A stretch of DNA of 64,000 bases from positions 62,001-126,000 of the forward strand of contig JAFLSD010000008.1 of the NCBI GenBank assembly GCA_022511125.1, read 5' to 3'. The notes below the pieces were generated by a model that ran no database searches, was not told the origin of the DNA, and saw nothing but the letters and a program-made list of their open reading frames with translations. The number at the start of each line of letters is the position of its first letter. The stretch's first letter is position 1. Origin of the DNA: Paramuribaculum sp. (GTDB lineage Bacteria > Bacteroidota > Bacteroidia > Bacteroidales > Muribaculaceae). The position numbers and the translations under genes are program-made. Shown here piece by piece: positions 1-8,561 of this stretch.

Positions 1-804
1 GACTTCTCTTATCAGATCGGCGGTAACTTCACATTCTACGACGAACGCTGGAACATCAATCCGTTCGAATCAGAAGCATCGTTGAAGAATCCGTATACCC
101 GTTCAACACAGGTTGATCTGAATTATTACGGAAGTCTTTACAAGAATTTAGGTTACTTCACAGGCTACGAAGACATCTTGAACTCTGTTTGGCGTGTATC
201 TTCAACCAACATTATGGCCGGTGACCTGAAATATTATGACTTCAACGGTGACGGTAAACTCGACGGAAACGACCAGTACAGAATGGGTAAAGGCAGCAGC
301 CCGCAGGGTAACTTCGGTATCAATCTTGCCGGCCAGTACAAAGGCTTCTATCTGACAATGCTCTGGCAAGGTGCTACCAGCTACAACCTCTATGCAGGTA
401 CAGAACGTATGAACGGTGCAGGAAATGGCGCTCTCCAGGGTCTGCCCGTGAAATATGACTATCAGACTGACATCTGGACTCCCGACCATACCAACTCATT
501 GTATCCCCGCCAGCACTCATCGAGTTCTTGGACAAATATAAATAACGGTGTAGGTTCGGACTTCTGGTTGATCAACGCTCAGTACATACGTCTGAAAAAC
601 ATGACCATCGGTTATGACTTCAAGCACATGCTGCTGAAGAAAACTAAATGGTTGTCGAAATTGAATCTGAGTCTTACCGGTTATAACCTGCTCACTTTCA
701 GCCCGGCCAAGAAGTGGGGCTTCGATCCTGAAACAGGTTCTTCCGACGGTTACTCTTATCCGGTATCTCGCGTTTATACATTCAGCGTAAATATTGGCTT
801 CTAA
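1..804 (+). CDS. SusC-family TonB-dependent transporter, C-terminal part (5' end outside window)
   Basis: The reading frame is open from base 1 to the TAA at 802-804, giving about 267 codons with no start inside the window, so this is the 3' end of a gene whose family is normally about 1000 residues. The visible part has the alternating aromatic/polar strands of an outer-membrane beta-barrel (for example NFGINLAGQYKGFYLTMLW), a calcium-type DFNGDGKLDGND stretch common in SusC proteins, and a terminal phenylalanine as expected for barrel export. The susD gene follows after 20 bases, which fixes the family. Role, from the family: active uptake of glycans or peptides across the outer membrane, powered through TonB. 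The substrate cannot be inferred from this fragment. Confidence 0.93.
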   Translation, partial: DFSYQIGGNFTFYDERWNINPFESEASLKNPYTRSTQVDLNYYGSLYKNLGYFTGYEDILNSVWRVSSTNIMAGDLKYYDFNGDGKLDGNDQYRMGKGSSPQGNFGINLAGQYKGFYLTMLWQGATSYNLYAGTERMNGAGNGALQGLPVKYDYQTDIWTPDHTNSLYPRQHSSSSWTNINNGVGSDFWLINAQYIRLKNMTIGYDFKHMLLKKTKWLSKLNLSLTGYNLLTFSPAKKWGFDPETGSSDGYSYPVSRVYTFSVNIGF

Positions 805-824
805 CCTAAAAGGAAAAACAGAAT

Positions 825-2690
825 ATGAAAAAAATATATTTATTACCACTCGCTTTAGGTTTGGGTCTCGCAACACAGAGTTGTAATGACTTTCTCGACA
901 CCAAACCGTCGGAAATTTACAGTCCCGACCTCGTATGGGGTAGCGCAGCCAACGTAGAGGCGTTCATCATGAACTACTACGGTACGGCTTCCGGCTGGTA
1001 CAGAGATCCGGCAACATGGGATTATAGATTCTCAAACAACATGGTAGGATGTCGCGCTTCTTGCCCTTGGGAAGCACAAGGTTATGTAGAACCCTCCGAC
1101 AACTATGCCGGCCTTAACGGACGCTTCAGCTATATCCGTGCCTGCAATATGATAATCGAGCAGTGCAGCAACAGCGAAGTACTCGATCCGTCAGAAAAAG
1201 CAAAATACTCAGCAATGGGTAAACTGCTCCGCGCTATGTGCTACTACGATTTCGCCCGCAAAACAGGTAGATTCGTATGGGTAGGCGAAGTTCTCGACAA
1301 TGATTCAAACTTCGACATCCCTCTGACAAGCAGCATCGTCGAAAGTTACAGCCTAGTACTGAAAGATCTCCGCGAAGCAATTCCGGATCTGACCACCGCC
1401 AGACTCGCCGGCGCTCCGAATAAAAACTTCGCTCTTGCACTTCTTTCGGAGGTATGCCTGACAGCTGCAGCTTATACCAACGACTCTCCGCAGCTCCAGC
1501 AGAACGGCGTTAGCCTCTATCAGGAAGCAATCAATGCAGTTAACCAGATCTCAGGCGCATCGATCGATGCGAACTACGGCGACATTTTCAATGAAAACGG
1601 CGCTTACAGTTCGACCGACATCCTTCTCGCTTACTACTGGGATGAACTCTACACTTCTTTCCCAGGCACAAACATGATCAACCTCGTGGCTAACGTAACA
1701 GACGAAAAGCTCCGTCAGGCTAACTGTTCTCCGCTGTGGAATAACGCTCCAGAACACCTCTTCGAAGCATGGCTCGACTACACTCCGTCGCAAAACCTCG
1801 TAGACGCTTACTTAGTGATCGACGAACAGGATGGACAGGCCAAGCCGCTTTATGAAACTTCGCAGTGGTTGAACAACGTGACTGAAGTAGGTGAGGATGA
1901 AATATTTGAAGTGGTAGACCACTGGGATAACGATGTAGTTTACAAAGGCTTTATCCTGAACGATCCGAGCGGTGCCAACGGAAATATCAGTGACCTGATG
2001 TATAACAACCGCGATGCACGCTTCGACGCTTCTATTCTCTACGACCAGTCGACATTCTATGGCCAGACAATAGCTATGTTCAGCTATGGCAACATGACTC
2101 GTTGGAGTACGAACCAAGGCCATCTGTCGACTCACGTTCCTTACACCAACTACGCAACAAGAAAAGCTGTTTACACAGACCTTCCCGAACTGTATGCAGA
2201 TTATCACACGGCATACCACCAGGTGGCAATGCGTTACAGCCGCGCCCTTCTCAACAAAGCTGAAGCACAGCTGCGTTTAGGCGATGTTGCAGGTGCAGTA
2301 GCTACATTCAACCAGACCCGCACTATCCACGGTCAACTTCCTGCTTCCACAGCCACGACTCTCGCAGAAGCTTGGGAAGACTACAAGCGCGAACGCCGCG
2401 TGGAACTCTTCTGGGAAAGTGACTGGTACTTCTCACTCCTACGTTGGGGTATGTACGGTGGCGAAGCCAACCACGGCCTTGCTCCGCAGAGCACAATTCC
2501 GGAACTCACAGAAGATGCTTACCTGATTGAAATCAATCGCGACCGCAATGCTGCATTCATCGGTGTCTGCCAGTATCAGAACAACCAACGTTCGTTCAAT
2601 CCGGATAACATGTATCTGTTCCCGATCGACCAGTCATTGATCAACAACAACCCGGCCGTATCGCAGTCAGACCAGAACCCGGGATGGTAA
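825..2690 (+). CDS. SusD/RagB-family nutrient-binding outer-membrane lipoprotein
   Basis: 621 residues. The N-terminus is a type II signal peptide with a lipobox ending at Cys20 (LATQSC), followed by NDFLDTKPSE, the standard opening of SusD proteins. The C-terminus ends in MYLFPID...QNPGW, also typical. The fold is expected to be a TPR-rich lid that closes over the SusC barrel and delivers ligand. It lies 20 bases after susC with AAAGGA upstream of the ATG and must be co-transcribed with it. At 621 residues it is somewhat longer than many family members. No glycoside hydrolase is in view, so the ligand is unknown. Confidence 0.95.
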   Translation: MKKIYLLPLALGLGLATQSCNDFLDTKPSEIYSPDLVWGSAANVEAFIMNYYGTASGWYRDPATWDYRFSNNMVGCRASCPWEAQGYVEPSDNYAGLNGRFSYIRACNMIIEQCSNSEVLDPSEKAKYSAMGKLLRAMCYYDFARKTGRFVWVGEVLDNDSNFDIPLTSSIVESYSLVLKDLREAIPDLTTARLAGAPNKNFALALLSEVCLTAAAYTNDSPQLQQNGVSLYQEAINAVNQISGASIDANYGDIFNENGAYSSTDILLAYYWDELYTSFPGTNMINLVANVTDEKLRQANCSPLWNNAPEHLFEAWLDYTPSQNLVDAYLVIDEQDGQAKPLYETSQWLNNVTEVGEDEIFEVVDHWDNDVVYKGFILNDPSGANGNISDLMYNNRDARFDASILYDQSTFYGQTIAMFSYGNMTRWSTNQGHLSTHVPYTNYATRKAVYTDLPELYADYHTAYHQVAMRYSRALLNKAEAQLRLGDVAGAVATFNQTRTIHGQLPASTATTLAEAWEDYKRERRVELFWESDWYFSLLRWGMYGGEANHGLAPQSTIPELTEDAYLIEINRDRNAAFIGVCQYQNNQRSFNPDNMYLFPIDQSLINNNPAVSQSDQNPGW

Positions 2691-2726
2691 TGCCAAATGA
2701 GTTTAATCTAAAAAAAGGAAAAAAAT

Positions 2727-3203
2727 ATGACTATGCTCAAAAATATGAAATGGCTGTTGTTCGTAGCAATTCTGCCTTTGTTCGCATCTTGCGGATGGGA
2801 AGAACTCCCCGCTTACGAAGAAGCCGATATCACACAGGTGGCTTTCTACTACCGATATGTAAGCCCGACTGATAAAGATCCGATTACCGGTGAACCGATG
2901 ATAAGAAACGTACAGCTCTCGACTGTAGGCGTATCGATCGACAACAATGCCGGTACCGTAACCTTAGGTGTGAGCGCTACTAACCAGCAGAATAATCTTC
3001 CTGCAGACGTTTATGCCGGCATCAGCCAGAATAACTTAGTAGGTACGGTGACTATTTCGACAGCTGCACGTATCGCTCCGTCAGACGGTAATAAAGTTCT
3101 CGGTGTTCCCGATAACTGGACAGTGCCCCACAATTTTGTGGTAACAGCAGCCGACGGTACGAAGAAAAACTGGACAATTACAGTTACTTCATTGACCAAA
3201 TAA
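2727..3203 (+). CDS. Small surface lipoprotein of the SusCD locus (DUF5018-like ending)
   Basis: 158 residues with a lipobox at Cys22 (PLFASC) after a hydrophobic stretch; the downstream residues GWEELP carry the acidic amino acids common in surface-exported Bacteroidetes lipoproteins. The last 40 residues (VVTAADGTKKNWTITVTSL) resemble the small beta-sandwich repeat seen in DUF5018-type SusE/F-position proteins; that assignment is by eye. It starts 36 bases after susD with an AAGGAAA-type leader and is followed by a terminator, so it is the last gene of the locus. It probably binds or holds ligand at the cell surface. No enzyme motif is visible. Confidence 0.8.
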   Translation: MTMLKNMKWLLFVAILPLFASCGWEELPAYEEADITQVAFYYRYVSPTDKDPITGEPMIRNVQLSTVGVSIDNNAGTVTLGVSATNQQNNLPADVYAGISQNNLVGTVTISTAARIAPSDGNKVLGVPDNWTVPHNFVVTAADGTKKNWTITVTSLTK

Positions 3204-3240
3204 CAAGGTTAGTTAATATAGGTTATTAATTAGGCTGTCC

Positions 3241-3277
3241 GGAGGGTGTGTCGATTAGGCACACCCTCCAATTTTTT
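3241..3277 (+). terminator. Intrinsic terminator of the SusCD operon
   Basis: Perfect 10-bp stem GGAGGGTGTG (3241-3250) / CACACCCTCC (3260-3269) with a 9-base loop, followed by ATTTTTT. It lies 37 bases after the lipoprotein stop and directly before the hairpin array. Confidence 0.9.
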
Positions 3278-3282
3278 ATAAG

Positions 3283-5060
3283 ATGAGAGGCGGGATGCGG
3301 AGCGGGGAGGGGCGGCCGTGGGATGTGGCACAGCTCCGCCGTGCGGATGGTTGGGGAGGGCGTGTCCGCCGGCGCATGCTGCCGGCGGTTAATCAAAGTA
3401 ACGATGGCTCCGCCATCTATGGCTGCGGGCGCGGGGGTCGGGGGTGTAGTGAAGTACCTACGGCACTTTTTTTGTTTGTGGGCTGGCAGCCCCGCACGCG
3501 GTAGCGTACGGGGTTACTTACATGTGGTCCCGTTCCGGGACGGCCGGGGATGGCGAGGAAGGGACGGTGTGAATTAAGGAATCCTGCGGATTCAGCGGGG
3601 TGGAAGGATGATGGGGTATGGTGGGATGTAGCACAGCTCCGCCGTGCGCACGGTTGGGGAGGGCGTGTCCGCCGGCGCATGCTGCCGGCGGTTAATCAAA
3701 GTAACGATGGCTCCGCCATCTATAGCTGCGGGTGCGGGGGGATGGTCAATAATAAACTGTGTTAGTGGATGTTATGAGGCGGACGCTACATGTAGCGTCC
3801 CTACAAGTGGGGATGGTGGGAGGTAATGAGGGAGGGTTGGCGCAAATTAATGAATCCTCCGGATACATTGTTAGTTTGAGGTTTGCCGGGCATAGGCGAC
3901 GTTGTCGCCAATACCCGGGTATTATTAAGTAATCCTGCGGATTCGGGGGAGAGGAAGGATGATGGGGTATGGTGGGATGTAGCACAGCTCCGCCGTGCGG
4001 ATGGCTGGGGAGTGCGTGTCCGCCGGCGCATGCTACCGGCGGTTAATCAAAGTAACGATGGCTCCGCCATCTTTGCCTGAGGGTGCGGGTGTCGGGGATG
4101 TAGTGAAGTACCTACGGCACTTTTTTTGTTTGTGGGCTGGCAGCCCCGCACGCGGTAGCGTACGGGGTTACTTACATGTGGTCCCGTTCCGGGACGGTCG
4201 GGGATGGCGAGGAAGGGACGGCGCGAATTAAGGAATCCTGCGGATACATTGTTAGTTTGGCAGTTGCCGGGCATAGGCGACGTTGTCGCCAATACCCGGG
4301 TATTGTTAAGGAATCCTGCGGATTCAGCGGGGTGGATGGATGATGGGGTATGGTGGGATGTAGCACAGCTCCGCCGTGCGGATGGCTGGGGAGGGCATGT
4401 CCGCCGGCGCATGCTGCCGGCGGTTAATCAAAGTAACGATGGCTCCGCCATCTTTGCCTGCGGGTGCTGGGGTATGGTCAATAATAAACTGCGTTAGTGG
4501 ATGTTAGGAGGCGGACGCTACATGTAGCGTCCCTACAAGTGGGGATGGTGGGAGGTAATGAGGGAGGGTTGGCGCAAATTAATGAATCCTTCGGATACAT
4601 TGTTTGTTTGTGGTTTACCGGGCATAGGCGACGTTGTCGCCAATACCCGGGTATTGCTAAGGAATCCTGCGGATTGGGGGGAGAGGATGGATGATGGGGT
4701 ATGGTGGGATGTGGCACAGCTCCGCCGTGCGGATGGTTGGGGAGTGCGTGTCCGCCGGCGCATGCTGCCGGCGGTTAATCAAAGTAACGATGGCTCCGCC
4801 ATCTATGGTTGCGGGCGCGGGGGTATGGTCAATAATAAACTGTGTTAGTGGGTGTTAGGAGGCGGACGCTACATGTAGGTCCCTACAAGTGGGGATGGTG
4901 TGAGGTGATGAGGGAGGGGCGGCGTGAATTAATGAATCCTTCGGATACGTTGTTTGTTTGGCAGTTGCCGGGCATAGGCGACGTTGTCGCCAATACCCGG
5001 GTATTGTTAAGGAATCCTGCGGATTCGGTGGAGAGGAAGATAAGAGATGAGAGATGGGGG
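3283..5060 (+). repeat. Hairpin-module array 1 (no genes)
   Basis: GC-rich stretch of about 1.8 kb between two convergent operons, made of repeated modules that each hold small inverted repeats. The 90-base block A-B-C (GCACAGCtccGCCGTGC; an arm pair GCCGGC around GCATGC; GATGGCtccGCCATC) occurs at 3328-3417, 3631-3720, 3982-4071, 4363-4452 and 4714-4803. The 88-base block D-E-F (GTACCtacGGCAC plus a T run; a GTACGGGG-type hairpin; GTCCCGttcCGGGAC) is at 3454-3541 and 4108-4195. The 39-base block H-I (GGCGACgttGTCGCC; AATACCCGGGTATT) is at 3885-3923, 4266-4304, 4617-4655 and 4967-5005. The palindrome GGACGCTACATGTAGCGTCC is at 3781 and 4513, with a one-base-deleted copy at 4864. GAATCCtgcGGATTC is interspersed, e.g. 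3579-3593. Short open frames inside are products of the repeats and are not called. Confidence 0.9.
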
Positions 5061-5103
5061 ATAAAAAGCTCCGGCGCGATCCACTGGGGAAACACGCCGG
5101 AGC
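5061..5103 (-). terminator. Intrinsic terminator of the aspT-aspD operon
   Basis: Read on the minus strand, GCTCCGGCG (5103-5095) pairs with CGCCGGAGC (5076-5068), a 9-bp GC-rich stem, followed by TTTTTAT. It lies 22 bases after the aspD stop and separates that operon from array 1. Confidence 0.88.
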
Positions 5104-5124
5104 ATCCTCACAATTATGTCAACT

Positions 5125-6765
5125 TCATGATTTAGCGTTGAGGTAGGCCTGGTGGTATTGATCGAGCAGCTTGCGGATGGCTGTTCCGATCTTCAGGTAG
5201 TCGGGCTCGTCGAGGTTGGCGAGCGACACGCGTACCGACCATGCGGGTCCGTCGAATCCGTCGCCGTTCAGAAGCACAACAGCAGTTTCGTTGGCGAGCT
5301 TGATGACGAAGTCGAGTGGCTCGTAATTCTTGGAGAGGTAGGCTGCGAAATCGTCGCCGTAGAACTTCTTCGCCCAGACCATAATGTCAATTTCCGAATA
5401 ATAGCCGGCGCGTGTGGGGTCGGGCAGAAGTGTGAATCCGGTTGTCTGCCAGAGTGCGTCGAGTCGGGATTTGATCATAGCCATCATCTTTTGCTGGTAG
5501 CTTCCGTCGGTGTTGAGCAGCGAGAAGGCAGCAAAAAGCGACATCTGTATCTGCTGAGGTGTGGAGAGTCCGGCGGTGTGGTTGAGTGCCACGAGTCGGC
5601 TGTCGGCCACCATGCGGTCGATGAATTTGATGGCTGACGGGTCGAGCGACAAGCTTCCGTAGCGTCGTGCGAGATCCTGTTTTTCGTCATCGGGCAGCTG
5701 GGCGATGAGTTTGTCGAAGATGTTGTTTTGGTTAATGGCGATAGTGGCGAGACGCCATCCTGTGGCTCCGAAATATTTGGAGAATGAGTAGACGCACATG
5801 GTATTGAAGGGGAGAGCATACATGAGCGAGCGGAAGCCGGTGACGAACGTGCCGTAGACATCGTCGGTGACAATCATGAGGTTCGGATTGTCGGTCTTCA
5901 CAACGTCGACGAGCTGAGCGAGGGTGTCGGGATGGAGGGTGTAGGAGGGGGGATTGCTCGGGTTGACGAGGCAAAGGAGCTTGATCGAGGGGTCGCGGAG
6001 CTTGTCGATCTCTTCGGGCGGGTATTGCCAAGTGTGGTATCCGTCGTTGTCGACTTTGTTGGCGCTGATGTTGACCACGTCGAAGCTGAACCGGTCGAGC
6101 TGCGGAATCTCGATGTAGGGGGTGAAGATGGGTGTCATGAGTGCGATTTTGTCGCCTTTCTTCACGAGGTGGTTTTCCTGGATTGAGTCGAAAGCGTAGC
6201 ACATGCCGGCAGTTCCTCCTTCGGTGGCGAAGAGGTCGTAGACGGAGTTGTCGCCGTCGGAGCCCATGGCCCATTTGAGATAGTCCTGCACGAAGATTTC
6301 GGTGTATTTCAGGATACGGTCGGGTGTGGGATACTGGTCGCCGATGATGCCTTCAGCCCATTCGTAGGCGAGAGCGTCGGGGTCGGCATTATGGTTCTTG
6401 ACCATGTAGTCGAAGGCTCCTTTGAGGAGCGAGGCTCCGTTTTCGGTTTTGTTTGCTTCGAGGAATGCGGTGAGCCTGTCGGCTATTCCTTTTGCCGGAG
6501 AGGGGATTCCGGCAATGCCCGTGGGGTCGTCGTGGACGCGGCGACATTCAGTCATGGCCCAGCGTCCGAGGAGGAAATATGCTTCGCGCGGGTAAGTGGC
6601 TATCCAGTTGGGGTTGCCTCGGCCAGCATTTAGGAATGTAGCGGTAGATTTCTGTGCGTCGGCCTGAGCCAGTTTGATAAGCTCGTTCTTGATTTCGAAG
6701 GGGCTGACCCGTTCGAGTTCTTTTTCGTATGCCGGATTTTCCGGATTGAAAGTCTGATTGCTCAT
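5125..6765 (-). CDS. aspD: Aspartate 4-decarboxylase (PLP-dependent)
   Basis: 546 residues, the usual length for AspD and longer than ordinary class I aminotransferases. The enzyme converts L-aspartate to L-alanine plus CO2, with side aminotransferase activity. Visible motifs of the fold type I PLP family are NPSNPPS (about 268-274), the cofactor-binding pair in TDDVYG (about 300-305), and SFSKYFGATGWR with the probable Schiff-base lysine at 330. The long N-terminal extension and GRGNPNW (48-54) are characteristic of AspD. It is 42 bases downstream of aspT, and the aspD-aspT pairing is the known partnership for proton-motive aspartate/alanine exchange. Cytosolic. Confidence 0.95.
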   Translation of the reverse strand: MSNQTFNPENPAYEKELERVSPFEIKNELIKLAQADAQKSTATFLNAGRGNPNWIATYPREAYFLLGRWAMTECRRVHDDPTGIAGIPSPAKGIADRLTAFLEANKTENGASLLKGAFDYMVKNHNADPDALAYEWAEGIIGDQYPTPDRILKYTEIFVQDYLKWAMGSDGDNSVYDLFATEGGTAGMCYAFDSIQENHLVKKGDKIALMTPIFTPYIEIPQLDRFSFDVVNISANKVDNDGYHTWQYPPEEIDKLRDPSIKLLCLVNPSNPPSYTLHPDTLAQLVDVVKTDNPNLMIVTDDVYGTFVTGFRSLMYALPFNTMCVYSFSKYFGATGWRLATIAINQNNIFDKLIAQLPDDEKQDLARRYGSLSLDPSAIKFIDRMVADSRLVALNHTAGLSTPQQIQMSLFAAFSLLNTDGSYQQKMMAMIKSRLDALWQTTGFTLLPDPTRAGYYSEIDIMVWAKKFYGDDFAAYLSKNYEPLDFVIKLANETAVVLLNGDGFDGPAWSVRVSLANLDEPDYLKIGTAIRKLLDQYHQAYLNAKS

Positions 6766-6807
6766 AGTAGATATTTTAAAAGTTTTAGTTTAGCCTTAGT
6801 TAAGCCG

Positions 6808-8508
6808 CTATGCCATCAGTAGGACTATGACGACACCCCATAAGATGAGCAGAGTGTTACCGATAGCGTAGGTGACGGTGTAGCCCATAGCCGGAATAGT
6901 GCTGTCGAGCGAGTCCTGTATGGCTCCGAGGGCAGCGGTGGTTGTACGTCCTCCGGCACAGCATCCCAAGTTGATAGCGGGACGGAATTTGAATATCTTG
7001 GCGCCCATCCAGATGCCGATGAAGAGGGGAATGGATGTAGCTATTATACCGGCGATGAAGAGCATGGGGCCTACTTCCTTGATACCGCTGATGAATGTGG
7101 GGCCGGCGGAGATGCCGATCACTGCGATGAACATGTTAAGTCCGAGATTGTTGAGTATCCACAGGGATGAGTTGGGTATAGCTCCGAAAGTGGGGCGTTT
7201 GGAGCGCAGCCATCCGAATACGAGGCCTGCGATGAGGGCGCCGCCGCTGGTGCTGAGGCTGATAGGAACTCCTCCGAGGTGAACTGTGAGTGCTCCGACG
7301 AGCATACCGATAACGATGCCGAGTCCGACGAAAATGAGGTCGGTTTTGTTGGTAGGACGGTCAACGTAGCCCAGTTGCGGGGCAGCGGTGTTGACTTCCT
7401 GAGCCAGTCCGGCGATAGTGAGTGTGTCGCCAGCCATGAGTTGAGTCTGTGCGAAGACGGGGATTTCGACTCCGGCGCGTTTGATGGATTTGATTTCTAC
7501 GCCGTACATGAACGGAAGGGCTCTGAGCTGGTCGACGGTTCGGCTGGCAGCCGTTTTCTTGGTGAGCATTACGGGCAGTACTTCCACGGGGAAGGAGAGC
7601 AGTTGGGGATCGTCGACTTCGGCTCCGATCCAGCTTTCATCCTGGATGATATATTCGTGACGTCCGCTGAGCACGATTTCGTCGCCAATAGCCACCTGCT
7701 GTGTCGGGGTGGGGTCGATAATGCCGTCGGCGGTGCGGATTCGTTCCACGAAAAGACGTCTGTCGAGGCTCTTGAGATGATCTTCGATTGCCTGGACGGT
7801 CTGAGGAGTCTGGAAGAAGTCGGCCGAGACTTTGTAGGCGCGGAAAGAAATGGGTCGGTTAGCATCGATAAAGGCGGGGTCGTCGGTAAGATCGCTGCGG
7901 TTGAGCTCTTTAGCGAGAGCAGCAGTGTCCTCCTTAACTTTTTTGATACCTCCGAGCAGACGCGGGCCAATGATGCCGAGGATGTATGCCGAACCGATGG
8001 TTCCGTATATGTAGGTCACGGCGTAGCAAACGGGGATGATGTCGATCCAGGCCTGTTTGTCGGCTGCAGACGCATTTAGAGTCTTGATGCTGTCGCCACC
8101 CACGCCGATGACGGCCGAGATGGTTTGGGCTCCTGAGAGAAGGCCGGCAGCTTCACCGGGATTGTAGTGGAGAAGTTTTGCCATCAGGAAGGTGATTCCG
8201 AGACATATCACGCATAAAATAACCGTGAAAACCACTTGCTTCACTCCGCTGCCTTTGAGCGACTGGAAGAATTGCGGGCCTACGCTGTAGCCTATTGCGA
8301 ATAGGAACAGCATGAAGAATACGGATTTTAGCGGCCCGGAGATGGGGATGTCAAGTTGTCCCACAACCACTCCGACCAAAAGAACGGAGGTGACGGTGCC
8401 TAACGTGAAAGCTTTGTATTTGAGTTTACCTAACCAGAATCCGAGTCCTATTGTAAGGAAGATGGGTATTGAAGGATTCTCGCGCATTGTTTCTACAAAC
8501 CAGTTCAT
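6808..8508 (-). CDS. aspT: Aspartate:alanine antiporter
   Basis: 566 residues. Two blocks of transmembrane helices (about 15-180 and 390-566) surround a soluble middle region with two TrkA-C/RCK_C-like segments (about 215-380), the architecture of the AAE family of electrogenic exchangers. It swaps external L-aspartate for internal L-alanine. Coupled to AspD, which consumes a cytosolic proton, this yields proton-motive force. Typical sequences include [19 protein letters not shown] in the first block and [18 protein letters not shown] in the second. It is located between an MFS gene (53 bases upstream) and aspD. Confidence 0.94.
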   Translation of the reverse strand: MNWFVETMRENPSIPIFLTIGLGFWLGKLKYKAFTLGTVTSVLLVGVVVGQLDIPISGPLKSVFFMLFLFAIGYSVGPQFFQSLKGSGVKQVVFTVILCVICLGITFLMAKLLHYNPGEAAGLLSGAQTISAVIGVGGDSIKTLNASAADKQAWIDIIPVCYAVTYIYGTIGSAYILGIIGPRLLGGIKKVKEDTAALAKELNRSDLTDDPAFIDANRPISFRAYKVSADFFQTPQTVQAIEDHLKSLDRRLFVERIRTADGIIDPTPTQQVAIGDEIVLSGRHEYIIQDESWIGAEVDDPQLLSFPVEVLPVMLTKKTAASRTVDQLRALPFMYGVEIKSIKRAGVEIPVFAQTQLMAGDTLTIAGLAQEVNTAAPQLGYVDRPTNKTDLIFVGLGIVIGMLVGALTVHLGGVPISLSTSGGALIAGLVFGWLRSKRPTFGAIPNSSLWILNNLGLNMFIAVIGISAGPTFISGIKEVGPMLFIAGIIATSIPLFIGIWMGAKIFKFRPAINLGCCAGGRTTTAALGAIQDSLDSTIPAMGYTVTYAIGNTLLILWGVVIVLLMA

Positions 8509-8561
8509 AAGTGGAAATTTTGCGTTAAGTGAATAATTTATTGATTAATTTATAGTTTAGT

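Noticed and set aside
3283-5060. CRISPR array
   Set aside because: Repeats are not separated by unique, equal-length spacers; the intervening sequence is itself repeated, and no cas gene is present.
3283-5135. Many overlapping 60-120-codon frames on both strands inside array 1, several nearly identical to each other
   Set aside because: They arise because the same GC-rich modules repeat; frames start and stop in palindromes, lack leaders, and similar peptides come from both strands. No protein family resemblance.
7279-8079. 266-codon plus-strand frame opposite aspT
   Set aside because: Antisense shadow of a well-supported membrane protein gene; acidic low-information peptide without motifs.
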